Origin: Acidobacteriota bacterium
GTDB taxonomy: Bacteria; Acidobacteriota; Terriglobia; Terriglobales; Acidobacteriaceae
Assembly: GCA_021779935.1 (NCBI GenBank)
Contig: JAJXZT010000030.1
Coordinates: 1 to 62,353 of the forward strand
Length of the DNA stretch: 62,353 bases
Reading direction: 5' to 3'
The translations under genes were made by a program, and so were the position numbers. Below the pieces are notes generated by a model. The model was not told the DNA's origin and ran no database searches. It worked only from the letters and a program-made list of their open reading frames with translations. Positions 26,256 to 35,020 of this stretch are shown here, one piece after another (within the stretch, counting starts at the first letter, position 1; every line of letters starts with the position of its first letter).

Positions 26256-26876
26256 ATGCCAAGATGCGGCACCATCGAGGTCGCCATTCGCCCGTTGCGA
26301 ATGCTGGATGTGGAAGCCGCCGCCGGTGTCTGCGCCCGTGGCATGCGCGACAACCCAAACCACATCCGCGCCTACGGCTCCAATCCCGTTTACCGCCTCC
26401 ATTGCCTGGAACTCAACTTCCTCTCCTCCATCGCCGGGGCCGTTCGCGAAGGCTCGTACCTCGGCGCGTTCCATGGCCAACAGCTTGTCGGTGTCTGCGG
26501 TATGAATCCTCCCGGCACCTGCCGCCAGACGATGCGTGATCGCCTGCGCTTCTGGCGGCGCCTCTTTCTTAAATACCCCGTCCCCGTGGCCCTGCGCGTC
26601 ATCCGCTGGTTCGATATCTGGCGGAGCTACGATCCTCCGCAGCCGCACTGGCATCTCGGCCCTGTCGCCGTTGACGCCATCTTGCAGGGAGGTGGAATTG
26701 GCTCCGCTCTGCTCACCGAATTCTGTCGCCGCATGGACGAGCAGCACGCCCTTTCCTACCTCGAAACCGACAAGCCCGAAAACGTCCGCTTCTACGAGCA
26801 CTACGGTTTCCGCACCGTCGCCGAAGCCAAAGTCATCGGCACCCGCAACTGGTTCATGCTGCGCGACGCGCGGTAG
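26256..26876 (+). CDS. GNAT-family N-acetyltransferase
   Basis: 206 residues. The start at 26256 removes an upstream reading frame that does not look like protein. The acetyl-CoA binding region is HLGPVAVDAILQGGGIGSALL (variant of the Q/RxxGxG/A motif A), followed by LETDKPENVRFYEHYGFRTV, the typical GNAT C-terminal strand. Substrate unknown. The N-terminal part, with GMRDNPNHIRAYG, matches a subgroup of GNATs often found as single genes. It diverges from tldD. Confidence 0.8.
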   Translation: MPRCGTIEVAIRPLRMLDVEAAAGVCARGMRDNPNHIRAYGSNPVYRLHCLELNFLSSIAGAVREGSYLGAFHGQQLVGVCGMNPPGTCRQTMRDRLRFWRRLFLKYPVPVALRVIRWFDIWRSYDPPQPHWHLGPVAVDAILQGGGIGSALLTEFCRRMDEQHALSYLETDKPENVRFYEHYGFRTVAEAKVIGTRNWFMLRDAR

Positions 26877-26983
26877 CGTTTTCGTTCGTCACATTGCCTT
26901 GTGAGTCCCGCGCTAGGGCCGTCCGCGCCTCCAATGCCACAATGGCCTGCCCTAGCGTCAGCAAAGAGCGAAGACCTTTGCCC

Positions 26984-28507
26984 ATGGCCGTTTCCGCCGA
27001 ACAACTCGCGCGTGAGATCGAGAGCTACCTCGCCGATCATCCCAATGCCATCGTCGTCGAAGGCGGCGAGACCATCTTCGATTTCTCCTCCGCGCGCTAC
27101 TCGCTCACCCCCGAGCGCGAAAAGTGCGTCCTGCAAATCTGGTCCGAGGAGCGCAATGTTGTGCGCCGCGTCATTGGTGCGGAACTGAAGAACGGCTCTT
27201 TGCGCCTCTCCGTCGTACGCTTTGGACAAGCGCAGCCCGCGCGCATGGAACTCTGCGCCGAGGCCGAGCGCCGCGCACCCTCCACCCTGCGCGTCATGCG
27301 CGCCAACTATCAGCGCACGCTCCATCGCATCCTTGAGCGAACCTTCCCCGGCTGGACCGTCGGCAAGCTCTCCACCAGCGCCGATCTCGAACACTCCTTC
27401 GGCGCTGCCTATACGCGCGGCGTCCTGCATCGCGGCCGCTCGTATCTTGCCGTCATCGGCGTTGGCGCAGGCGAAGCGCAACCCACCGTTGATGCCATCG
27501 TCAGCATCGCCGTTCTCTGGCTGGAGCAATGTCGCGAGCGTCTCTCCGACCGTGGTCACGTCGAAGGTGCGGCCGTCTTCGTTCCCGCCGGACGCTCATT
27601 TGTCCCGCAGCTTCGTCTCGCGCACCTTCATCCCGACGCTGCGCAGTGGCATCTCTTCGCCACCGACGACGCCAGCGAGACTGCCACGCGTCTGGCGCTC
27701 GCCGATCTCGCCAATCTTGAAACGCGACTCGTGCAGTGTCCCAGCCGCGAGAAGACCCTTGGGCGTTTCTCCTCATCCATCGAGCGCATTGTTGCCCTTG
27801 CGCCGCTGGCGGAAGTCGTTGTCGTATCCGCGTCGGAGCTCTCGTTCCGCCTCCATGGTCTCGAGTTCGCCCGCGCGGATGTCACACCGGAGCCCGGCTC
27901 GTTTCGTCTTTCGGAGCGCATCACGTTTGGCGCGGCGCCCGCCGAGTTCACCCTTTCGGATTCAACCGAATCATTTTTTAAGGAACTCGTCGCGCGTCTC
28001 GTCCAGGCGCGAGAGCACCGTGACCGCCTCGATCCTCTCTATCGCATGCACGGCGAGCGCTGGCTGGAGTCCATCGTCAAGCGCGATGTCTCCGTGCTCG
28101 ATGATCGTCTCGACTCCACCTGTGTTTATGCGCAAGTGCCGGCATTTGCCGCTCGCGATCGCGCCATGATCGACCTGCTCGGCGTCACCCGCGAGGGCCG
28201 CCTTGCCGTCATCGAACTGAAGGCGGATGAGGATGTACATTTGCCAATGCAGGGACTCGACTACTGGGCACGAGTGCGCTGGCACCATCGTCGTGGAGAG
28301 TTCCAGAAGCACGGCTACTTTCCCGGCCGCGAGCTTTCCCCCTTGGATCCGCTGCTCATCATGGCCGCGCCCGCGCTCCACGTCCATCCCACCACCGACG
28401 CCCTTTTGCGCTATCTCTCGCCGGAAATTGAGTGGAAGCTCGTCGGCCTCGACGAACGCTGGCGCGATCAGCTCCGCGTCGTCTTCCGCAAGAAAAGTAG
28501 AAAGTAG
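26984..28507 (+). CDS. Large protein with C-terminal PD-(D/E)XK nuclease-like domain
   Basis: 507 residues from ATG 26984. The C-terminal ~130 residues carry the nuclease core: Asp397 in MIDLLGVTREGRL and Glu411-x-Lys413 in AVIELKADED, followed by a Gln-containing helix (QGLDYWARVRWH), similar to NucS/RecB-like endonucleases. The N-terminal ~370 residues do not match anything I know. The protein lies in plus orientation after an acetyltransferase and convergent to the UvrC-like gene. A role in DNA repair or defence is possible but not shown by the context. Confidence 0.72.
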   Translation: MAVSAEQLAREIESYLADHPNAIVVEGGETIFDFSSARYSLTPEREKCVLQIWSEERNVVRRVIGAELKNGSLRLSVVRFGQAQPARMELCAEAERRAPSTLRVMRANYQRTLHRILERTFPGWTVGKLSTSADLEHSFGAAYTRGVLHRGRSYLAVIGVGAGEAQPTVDAIVSIAVLWLEQCRERLSDRGHVEGAAVFVPAGRSFVPQLRLAHLHPDAAQWHLFATDDASETATRLALADLANLETRLVQCPSREKTLGRFSSSIERIVALAPLAEVVVVSASELSFRLHGLEFARADVTPEPGSFRLSERITFGAAPAEFTLSDSTESFFKELVARLVQAREHRDRLDPLYRMHGERWLESIVKRDVSVLDDRLDSTCVYAQVPAFAARDRAMIDLLGVTREGRLAVIELKADEDVHLPMQGLDYWARVRWHHRRGEFQKHGYFPGRELSPLDPLLIMAAPALHVHPTTDALLRYLSPEIEWKLVGLDERWRDQLRVVFRKKSRK

Positions 28508-28558
28508 AGGAATGTAAAAAGTAAAAAGGAAGGTGTCGCAGGAAGGATCGCTGACGGC

Positions 28559-29821
28559 TTAGTTTTTACTTTCTCCTTTTTCCGTTTCGCTGCCTCTCAT
28601 GATCCAGTATTCCTTCGATGTCTCGCTCAGGTCGCCCTGCGGCTTTTCGCCCTTAAAGACGCGTGACACTCCGCGCACGATGCGCCGCATTGGCAGCTCG
28701 CCTTTGTCGTCCGCGAGAAACAACTCTCCCAGCTTTGACGTCCTGTAATACCAGCGCTTGAGAATCGCCAGGTGTTCTATCCACTCCACAGCCGAGCGCA
28801 CGTCCGGATCTTGCGCCGTGGCCAGCGACTCCGTGATGCGCGCTTCCATCGACGTCGGCGTCTTCACTTCACCCACCGTCTGTTTCGTGCTGATGTGCAA
28901 TTGCACCGGCGGAGAGATCACGCCGCTTTCGATGCGAAACAGCGTCACCGACTCCGGTTCGTGCGATGGCTGCACCATCACCGCTGTCAGCCGGTCGAGC
29001 CGCCTTACCAACTCCGGCAGTTGCCCGCGCACGGCGTTCAGCTTTTCCAACTTCACATGCATCGCTGCCGCCGTTTCGAAAGCGAGATCCTCGCTCGCCT
29101 TGTCGCGTGCCGCTGCAATCTCCGTCACCAGCGAACGCCCGCCGCTCGACAGGTAGTGTTCCACTCGTTCCACTTCGTTCGCGTACGCCTCATCCGTACA
29201 TCCCTTGAAGCACGGCGCCATGCACATCTTCATCTCCGAGTACACGCATCCGGGGAACGCCGGGTCGGGATGCAGGTCGTCCGTGCATCGGCGAATCAGA
29301 AAGAAGTCGAGCGAATCGTTGGCAAACTGTTCGGCCGTCGCGCGCGTCGCAAACGGCCCGTAGTAGCGTGCCCGCGCGGAACCTTCCCCCGCTGCTTTGC
29401 GCATCGATGCAATGCGCGTTGTCACCGTGACGCGCGGATATTCGTTGTCGAGGATCAGTTTGACCAGCGGCGCCGGTCGCAGTCGCAGACGCTTTTCATA
29501 CGTGGAAGGAAACGTTTCGCGCAGCACGCGATAGAGCACGTATCCCGCTTCGAAGTCCGATCCCACCGGCGAGTATTCCAGCCAGCGCACGCGGTCCCGC
29601 AGATTCAGCCGCTTGGTTGCGCCTTCTGCGGCGCTCAGCAGGCGAATCATTCTGCGTCGCAGATTGCTTGTCTTGCTGACGTAGGGCTCGGCGTTCGCGT
29701 CTTCTCCGCGCAGCACGAACACCGCCGCCGATGCCGGCAGCGCGGCGAAAAACTCCGCATCGTGTTCCGCTAGAAATTCCGCCCTTTGTGCCAGCACTTT
29801 CGTTTCGCTCCCGTTTTTCAT
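28559..29821 (-). CDS. UvrC N-terminal-like GIY-YIG protein lacking the RNase H half
   Basis: 420 residues. Residues ~28-110 match the GIY-YIG nuclease of UvrC but the motif is degenerate: GIY reads VFVL and YVGKAKNLRKR reads YVSKTSNLRRR (Tyr47, Lys50). A Cys cluster (CTDDLHPDPAFPGC...CMAPC) and a UVR-like helical segment (LAFETAAAMHVKLEKL) follow, as in UvrC. The second, RNase H-like nuclease and HhH domains of a ~600-residue UvrC are missing. The last residues (ETEKGESKN) are encoded by a polypurine repeat. Might be a Cho-like 3' incision enzyme or a derived binding protein. Confidence 0.7.
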   Translation of the reverse strand: MKNGSETKVLAQRAEFLAEHDAEFFAALPASAAVFVLRGEDANAEPYVSKTSNLRRRMIRLLSAAEGATKRLNLRDRVRWLEYSPVGSDFEAGYVLYRVLRETFPSTYEKRLRLRPAPLVKLILDNEYPRVTVTTRIASMRKAAGEGSARARYYGPFATRATAEQFANDSLDFFLIRRCTDDLHPDPAFPGCVYSEMKMCMAPCFKGCTDEAYANEVERVEHYLSSGGRSLVTEIAAARDKASEDLAFETAAAMHVKLEKLNAVRGQLPELVRRLDRLTAVMVQPSHEPESVTLFRIESGVISPPVQLHISTKQTVGEVKTPTSMEARITESLATAQDPDVRSAVEWIEHLAILKRWYYRTSKLGELFLADDKGELPMRRIVRGVSRVFKGEKPQGDLSETSKEYWIMRGSETEKGESKN

Positions 29822-30086
29822 CGCGCGGTGTCTAAGTAAGTAGCAGCGCGGTTTGCGACAGTGTACCGCGAAGGGTGAGTCGATTGATCCCCGCGCGGGT
29901 TATTGACGATAGCGAATGTAGCAGCGCATCGTGATAACAGGCCGCTGGATGGTGTTCGGCAGGTGTTTAACCGGTCGAAACCAGCGCCAGTCAGGCGTTT
30001 TGTGACGCAATGAACATTCGCTCGGTACGTGCGTCACTGGCAGATGTTTGCAACTACGGCATCGTAAATGGCAGGAGGATGGAGCA
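29822..30086. promoter_or_regulatory. Divergent intergenic region
   Basis: 265 bp between the UvrC-like gene (minus) and the Sel1-like gene (plus). No ORF, hairpin with T-run, or operator repeat that I would defend. It presumably contains both promoters. Confidence 0.3.
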
Positions 30087-30395
30087 GTGGAGACAACCTT
30101 GGAGATGGAGATAGCGCCGGCCCGTCAGGAATCCCAACGCAGGACAGTTGTGCGCGGCGCTGGACTTCGCGAACTCCTGCACTTCCTGGTCAATTTTTCG
30201 CAGATTCATGGCGTGCTTTCTGACGACGATTGTCTGGCGCTGGCGGTTGGCGCATACGCCGGTCACGCGCACGCCGAGTTCCTGGTGGCGACCGCCTATG
30301 ACGCCGCCGAGGAGCCCATGCAGGCCAAGCGCTGGTATGCCCGCGCCGCCCGCCACGGATTTCTGCCGTCGATGCTGCGTTTGCAGTACTTGTAG
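30087..30395 (+). CDS. Short Sel1/TPR-like protein
   Basis: 102 residues beginning with GTG at 30087; AGGAGG eight bases upstream decides this start over a longer TTG one. The C-terminal half (YAGHAHAEFLVATAYD...AKRWYARAARHGFLPSMLRL) is a Sel1-like helical repeat, which usually mediates protein contacts. The N-terminus is charged and without signal peptide. Function unknown. Confidence 0.65.
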   Translation: METTLEMEIAPARQESQRRTVVRGAGLRELLHFLVNFSQIHGVLSDDDCLALAVGAYAGHAHAEFLVATAYDAAEEPMQAKRWYARAARHGFLPSMLRLQYL

Positions 30396-30498
30396 CTGCG
30401 ACTGGTACGGTAGTTGCCACGGATGCTCACGGATCGTTGGCCCTCCCCCGGTATTCCGATCCGCCAGCATCCGTGGCCTGGTTCTCTCTCACAACAAG

Positions 30499-30546
30499 AA
30501 GGGCACGGTAGCCCCGGAGATGTTTTTCCGTGGTTCCCGTGCCCTT
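30499..30546 (-). terminator. Hairpin downstream of the RRM gene
   Basis: Ten-base perfect arms AAGGGCACGG and CCGTGCCCTT around a 28-base loop, about 22 bp after the RRM stop. On the minus strand it is followed by CTTGTTGT, a weak T-tract. It may terminate transcription or stabilise the 3' end. Confidence 0.5.
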
Positions 30547-30568
30547 GCTGATTGTGCCGGTCTTGAAC

Positions 30569-30952
30569 TTACCAGCGTGGACCGCGATCGCGTCCGCCGC
30601 CGCCACCGCGGTTGCCGCCACGTCCACCACCGCCGCCGCCGAAGCCGCCGCGTCCGCCGCCGCCACCGAACCCGCCGCGACCACCACCACCACCGCCGCC
30701 GCGCTCGGTCTTGGGACGAGCTTCGTTCACCGTAATCTGGCGTCCGTCGAGCGTCGAACCGTTCAACTGCTCCATGGCTGTCGCCGCTTCGCTGTCGTTC
30801 GACATCTCGACAAAAGCGAACCCGCGCGGCTGGCCGCTGTCGCGGTCACGCACGATGTTCACTGCTTCCACGGCGCCAAACTGCGCAAATGTCGTACGGA
30901 GCGTGTCATCGTCCGTCTGAAATGAGAGATTGCCTACATAGATATTCTTCAC
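30569..30952 (-). CDS. RRM-type glycine-rich RNA-binding protein
   Basis: 127 residues: one RNA recognition motif (residues 1-80) with RNP2 (NIYVGNLSF) and RNP1 (PRGFAFVEM), then a Gly/Arg-rich RGG-type tail. This is the architecture of bacterial Rbp proteins, in cyanobacteria often cold-regulated; that regulation is not shown here. Its aromatic residues Tyr5 and Phe in RNP1 are intact, so RNA binding is expected. The ~230-bp upstream region probably contains the promoter and a 5' UTR. Monocistronic. Confidence 0.93.
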   Translation of the reverse strand: MKNIYVGNLSFQTDDDTLRTTFAQFGAVEAVNIVRDRDSGQPRGFAFVEMSNDSEAATAMEQLNGSTLDGRQITVNEARPKTERGGGGGGGRGGFGGGGGRGGFGGGGGGRGGNRGGGGGRDRGPRW

Positions 30953-31181
30953 GCTTACCTCGCGAGGTCAAAGGGTGGATAAGAATCACGGCGAGGCAGG
31001 CGGTCCAAACGAGCGGAAGCGCCACACAAGTCGCGAACGATAGCAGGGCTAGGATGCTACCACGGGCCGGTCTGGAAAGCTAGCAGGGGGTAAAAATGGC
31101 AAGGTTGACGGAAAAGGAACTGCCGGCGGCAGGGGCCACAGGCCACTCCCCGGGATTCCCGGCTCCCGCCGTAAGTGGCAC

Positions 31182-31982
31182 TTATTGGTGATAGTTGGCG
31201 CTCTTGTACTTCATCCGGAAGTCGTCGCCTTCCATCTTCACGATCCGGCACATCTCGTGCAGTCTCGACCTCATTCGTTCGCCGATGCGGTCGCCCAGCG
31301 TCTCTTCTCGTGCGGCACGGCTGGCGGGAGAATAATTGTTGCTGCGCTCGGCGTCGGCTCCTCCCGGCGGCAGGTCTTTGTAATTCGTCGTAATAATCGT
31401 CGTCCGCTTGTCGTTGTAGCGTGTATTGAGGATGTGCGAAACCGTGTCCCAAACCCACTCCGTCGGCTTCACCGCACCCAGTTCGTCCAGCACCAGGACT
31501 TCTGCATCAAAGATCGGCTGCAGCACCTGCATCTCGGTCGTCTGTACGGACGAGTTGTAGGAGTTCTGGATCTCCTTCAGCAGTTCGCGATAGTCATAGA
31601 ACAGGCACTGCGAGCCTTTGTGCAGCATCAGTTCCTTCATGATGCCGACCGCCAGGTGTGTCTTGCCCACGCCAATTGGCCCAATCAGCAGCAGCCCTGC
31701 GCTTTCCACCGGATAGTCTTCCACAAAGCGATAAGCGGCGAGCCGTGCCGAAGCCAGCGCGCGGAACGTTCCTTCGGACTCGAAGTTCGAGAGCTCGCAG
31801 TGGTCATATCTCTTCGGGATGCGCGCCTGCGCCAGCAGCCGTGCTCCCTGCGCCCGCTTGAAGCAGTCGCATCGTACGGCCTTCTCCAGCCTGCGTCCCT
31901 CGCGCTCTTCCGGGACCATCTTCCACCCGCTGCCGCCACACACGGGACACTCGGTTTCAGGCTGCGCGGTTGTCTGTTCCAT
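31182..31982 (-). CDS. DnaC/IstB-like AAA+ ATPase with N-terminal zinc finger
   Basis: 266 residues from ATG 31982 (GAGAAAG upstream; an ATG at 31997 would add five). Residues ~10-40 hold a zinc-binding CPVCGGSG...CDC motif. The ATPase domain has Walker A GPIGVGKTHLA, Walker B EVLVLDELG and sensor region TTIITTNY, then an arginine-rich C-terminus (GERMRSRLHEM). It is like DnaC/DnaI helicase loaders. No transposase is adjacent, so a chromosomal helicase-loading role is more likely than an IS21-type IstB. Confidence 0.8.
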   Translation of the reverse strand: MEQTTAQPETECPVCGGSGWKMVPEEREGRRLEKAVRCDCFKRAQGARLLAQARIPKRYDHCELSNFESEGTFRALASARLAAYRFVEDYPVESAGLLLIGPIGVGKTHLAVGIMKELMLHKGSQCLFYDYRELLKEIQNSYNSSVQTTEMQVLQPIFDAEVLVLDELGAVKPTEWVWDTVSHILNTRYNDKRTTIITTNYKDLPPGGADAERSNNYSPASRAAREETLGDRIGERMRSRLHEMCRIVKMEGDDFRMKYKSANYHQ

Positions 31983-32338
31983 CGCTTTCTCTCGCATACC
32001 ACATGAGTGTGCGCCACTCCGCGTTCCCGCGCAATGTCCGCCGCGCAGGCCTGCTGTGCACATCTTGTGGATTAGCGGAATCTCTGTGGAAAAGCCCTGT
32101 TTTCCTGCTCGGTTGGAGGCTCCGTACCTGCTCGCCAGAATCCATGCACTCGTTTTCCGGGCGACCGGCGCCTCCGGTGCGAACGCCGTAAAGTGCCGTC
32201 CCGCCGTAGTTTCTCTTCCCGTTGTTGCACAAACCCGCATTTGGCGCAGCTTTCCGCGCTCTTGTGCTTGACACTCCCCTCCGGCTGGCGCGTAATGTCC
32301 GCAAGATATGCCCAAGCAGTCTCCGAAGGAGCATGCGC

Positions 32339-32617
32339 ATGAACAAAGCCGATTTGATCGATAAGATTGCGGCGTCCGCCGGCATCAGCAAGGTGCAGGC
32401 TGCCACTGCCATTGACACGATGGTCGCCGGCATCACTGCGTCCATCAAGAAGGGCGAGCGCGTCACGCTCGTCGGCTTCGGCACGTTCGCACTCTCGCAG
32501 CGCAAGGCGCGCAACGGCCGCAATCCTCAGACCGGCGCGGTCATCAAGATTGCCGCCCGCAAAGTCGCAAAGTTCACTCCCGGTGTGGAGCTGAAGAAGG
32601 CGGTCAACAAAAAGTAG
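32339..32617 (+). CDS. hup: HU-family DNA-binding protein
   Basis: 92 residues, the usual HU size. Family features: [11 protein letters not shown] at the start, [25 protein letters not shown] with the DNA-clasping beta-arm, and AAKKVAKF-like [16 protein letters not shown] at the end. It bends DNA in the nucleoid. The start at 32339 is chosen because GGAG sits seven bases upstream; an ATG at 32333 is too close to it. A strong plus-strand terminator follows. Divergent from the DnaC-like gene. Confidence 0.95.
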   Translation: MNKADLIDKIAASAGISKVQAATAIDTMVAGITASIKKGERVTLVGFGTFALSQRKARNGRNPQTGAVIKIAARKVAKFTPGVELKKAVNKK

Positions 32618-32651
32618 CGCTGGCTTGCGAGCATCCTCGTCCGAGAACATC

Positions 32652-32685
32652 GGCAGCGCGCATGGTAGCGGCTGCCTTTTTCTTT
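32652..32685 (+). terminator. Rho-independent terminator of the HU gene
   Basis: GGCAGC/GCTGCC stem, a 13-base loop that can pair further, and TTTTTCTTT directly after it, about 35 bp past the HU stop. Confidence 0.8.
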
Positions 32686-33499
32686 ATTCGGGAGCGCAGG
32701 CCCCCGCGCTGTGTCCCCGCGCAATCTCCGCCGTCACTGTATCCAACTGCCGTCGCGTGGCTTCGCTCAACGTATCGCTCTTGTCGCCCAGTTGCTTTCG
32801 CGCCTGCGCCAGGACCTCTCGCGCCAGTCCCGTGTTTCCGCCCAGCCAGGCCAGCCGCGCAAAGTTGATCGCAATCGACGGGGAGAATGTCTGCCAGTCC
32901 ATGCCGTAAGACTGGTAGCGAAACTTGTAGAACTCCGGAAACTCTCGGCTGCAATCGCAGAACTTCTCTCCCGTCCAGCGATAGAGTTGCGGCACGTCAA
33001 CCATGCTCGGCTCGAAGTGTTCCACCAGCACCGGCACTTTCTGCTTGCCCATCGGCTCCACGTCAACCCCCGCGCTCTTGAGGTGAAGCAGCACGCGTAC
33101 CGACTTCTGTTGCGATCCCAGCACAAACAGTTCCGTCTGCCGCAGGCCGGTGGTTACGCTGACGAAGACCAGCGGATGTCCGTTGAATTTGAATTGCGGA
33201 TAGGGTTGGATCGCCGTTCCTTCGCCGCGAAATGGGCCCGAATCCCAGACCACTTGAAACCGCTGTGCGCGCGGAGTCCGAATCACCAGCACGTGCGACT
33301 TCGCCACCGTTACCCCTTGCCACTCCGTCCATGAGACGGCCCACAGCTCCGGCTCAATCCGCTGCGTCCTTACGTCCACGGCATCGGCCGGAACCCACTG
33401 CCGGAGGTCGTCCAATTTTTGTGGATTTACGGTTTGCGCCGCAGCCATCGCACTCAGCGCCAGCAGAACGATCAGGACTTTCCGTACCCGTGTTGCCAT
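32684..33499 (-). CDS. Exported protein of unknown function
   Basis: 271 residues from ATG 33499, giving a signal peptide (MATRVRKVLIVLLALSAMAAAQ). The rest is soluble and beta-rich in the first two thirds (WAVSWTEWQGVTVAKSHVLVI...), with FCDCSREFPEFYKF near residue 190 and a helical C-terminus (RLAWLGGNTGLAREVLAQAR), a possible single TPR. No family is recognised. Likely periplasmic. Confidence 0.65.
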   Translation of the reverse strand: MATRVRKVLIVLLALSAMAAAQTVNPQKLDDLRQWVPADAVDVRTQRIEPELWAVSWTEWQGVTVAKSHVLVIRTPRAQRFQVVWDSGPFRGEGTAIQPYPQFKFNGHPLVFVSVTTGLRQTELFVLGSQQKSVRVLLHLKSAGVDVEPMGKQKVPVLVEHFEPSMVDVPQLYRWTGEKFCDCSREFPEFYKFRYQSYGMDWQTFSPSIAINFARLAWLGGNTGLAREVLAQARKQLGDKSDTLSEATRRQLDTVTAEIARGHSAGACAPE

Positions 33500-33645
33500 G
33501 GAGACACCCGCTCTCGGCTTGGCCACGAGTATAGCGCCACGCTTGCGACGGATGGGACGGCCAAAGGTGCCGCGCACCCCCGCCTTGCCGTATTCCGCGC
33601 CATTCCGGTAAAATAAGGTGTTTGTTTCAGAGGTTTGCAACCACT

Positions 33646-33864
33646 ATGAAAGCAGCAACTCACCCGACGTACGAAGAAGTTCGCGTTATGTGCGCCTGCG
33701 GTCACAGCTTTTTGACTCGCAGCACTCACAAAGGCGACATCCACGTTGAAATCTGCTCCGCCTGCCACCCGTTCTTCACGGGTAAGCAGAAAGTTCTCGA
33801 CACTGCCGGACGCATTGAGCGTTTCCGTCGCAAGTACGCCAAGAACGAGCCCAAGCAGAAGTAG
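33646..33864 (+). CDS. rpmE: 50S ribosomal protein bL31
   Basis: 72 residues. The zinc-binding cysteines of the C+ form are all present (MCACGH and [13 protein letters not shown]), with the family ends [14 protein letters not shown] and [11 protein letters not shown]. It binds the central protuberance of the large subunit. The presence of the zinc ligands means it is the zinc form and not the zinc-independent paralogue. AGAGG lies upstream of ATG 33646. A bidirectional terminator follows. Divergent from the exported protein gene. Confidence 0.97.
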   Translation: MKAATHPTYEEVRVMCACGHSFLTRSTHKGDIHVEICSACHPFFTGKQKVLDTAGRIERFRRKYAKNEPKQK

Positions 33865-33940
33865 ACGTGCGACAACCAGTAACCCGGGTGGTCGGGTGCT
33901 CCGCGGCGTAGTCGCCTCGGGGAAATGACGCCCAAAGATT

Positions 33941-33967
33941 AAAGCCTCCGCTCCGGCGGGGGCTTTT
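33941..33967 (+). terminator. Terminator after rpmE
   Basis: AAAGCC(T)CCGC / GCGG(G)GGCTTT stem with a TCCG loop, then TTTT. It can act on either strand because A-rich sequence precedes the stem. Confidence 0.75.
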
Positions 33968-34314
33968 CCATGCTCAGCAATCAGGCAATGATTCGCGCGC
34001 ATACCAGCGCAGCTAACACCATCAGAACCACAGGCAAGTATTTCCGCACCATGTCCATCTCCTTCTCGTCGAAACCAGGGTCAACGGCTGTTCGAGCCGA
34101 CACAGCGTTCGAGTCGGGGATCACAAAAACCTGAATCGTTATCCTTGGGGGAACGCCCGAGTTCCATCGTCCCGGGGGCTGGTGTATGGAGAGATTGTTC
34201 CGTCAGCCGGACGGCCTGTCAACCGCAATTCCAGCGGGTTCTGTGGATATCCAGATATTTTTTCAGCGTGCTTTGGCAACACGCATAGAGGACTTTTTCA
34301 ACAGCTCCTCTAAC

Positions 34315-34629
34315 TCACTGAGTGTCAGCCTCTTGCCCGTCTCCGTCCTCTGCACCGTCGATCATCTTGGGTTGCGGCGGGAAGTAGAGCCATTTCAGCA
34401 ATACGCCGGCTGCCGCACCGTAGAGCACTATGTTCACCAGCCCCGCGGTGATTTGGTCCGGGGCGAGAAGTGGTTGCTGCATCAGTGGACTACCTGTTGC
34501 GTTTATAAGGACGTTGCGGATCGGGACGCTCAACGTATAGACCAGGTTAGTGAACGTCTGGCTCAACAGCAGAGCAATGAGTATCGCCCCGATGTGCTTT
34601 TCTACCAACACTTCTTTCAGTCGTTGCAT
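34315..34629 (-). CDS. Small membrane protein, paralogue of the upstream gene
   Basis: 104 residues. It opens MQRLKEVLVEKHIGAILIALLL, closely matching the opening of the next gene upstream (QLKRVLVERYIGAITIGLLV). Two or three membrane helices (about 13-35, 58-80) follow, then an acidic tail (GAEDGDGQEADTQ). GGAAG precedes the ATG at 34629, nine bases after the stop of the upstream copy. The two make a two-gene operon from tandem duplication. No function is known. Confidence 0.7.
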   Translation of the reverse strand: MQRLKEVLVEKHIGAILIALLLSQTFTNLVYTLSVPIRNVLINATGSPLMQQPLLAPDQITAGLVNIVLYGAAAGVLLKWLYFPPQPKMIDGAEDGDGQEADTQ

Positions 34630-34638
34630 GCTTCTTCC

Positions 34639-34956
34639 TTATTGAGCTTGCTTGTTGCGCCCGCCATAAAGCCACCGGTAGAGAATCATGGCTGCAATGG
34701 CGTAGGGGACTGCGCGAATCAAGGGAGAAAACACCACAAGCGCCACGAAGCCCCAGGAGTAGAAGTCGATGCGCAACGTCGCCATCCACTCGCTTGGCAG
34801 GTAGAAGGAATTCACGATGAAAATGTCCTTCACCGCCATTCCCAGCACCCATACGACTGTCAATGTGCCAATCGCGAAGGCGTTCAACACCAGCAGCCCG
34901 ATCGTGATCGCCCCGATGTACCGCTCGACCAGCACGCGTTTGAGTTGGTCCCACAT
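34639..34956 (-). CDS. Small membrane protein, first of a tandem pair
   Basis: 105 residues: MWDQLKRVLVERYIGAITIG, then three hydrophobic helices, ending LYRWLYGGRNKQAQ. The N-terminal amphipathic helix and first membrane helix are shared with the downstream gene, while the C-terminal parts differ. It starts 64 bp from dusB and is divergent from it, so the two promoters overlap. No domain recognised. Confidence 0.7.
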   Translation of the reverse strand: MWDQLKRVLVERYIGAITIGLLVLNAFAIGTLTVVWVLGMAVKDIFIVNSFYLPSEWMATLRIDFYSWGFVALVVFSPLIRAVPYAIAAMILYRWLYGGRNKQAQ

Positions 34957-35020
34957 ATTAGCCCGCCATTCTCGCACACTCCCCGCGAATTCCCAGTGAT
35001 TTCCAGCTAAAATAGCCACA

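Noticed and set aside
31182-31982. IstB of an IS21-type insertion sequence
   Set aside because: No istA transposase or terminal inverted repeats nearby; the N-terminal zinc finger fits chromosomal helicase loaders better.
34186-35010. 274-residue plus-strand frame over the tandem membrane proteins
   Set aside because: Low hydrophobic order and no motif; the two minus-strand genes are paralogous and have ribosome sites.
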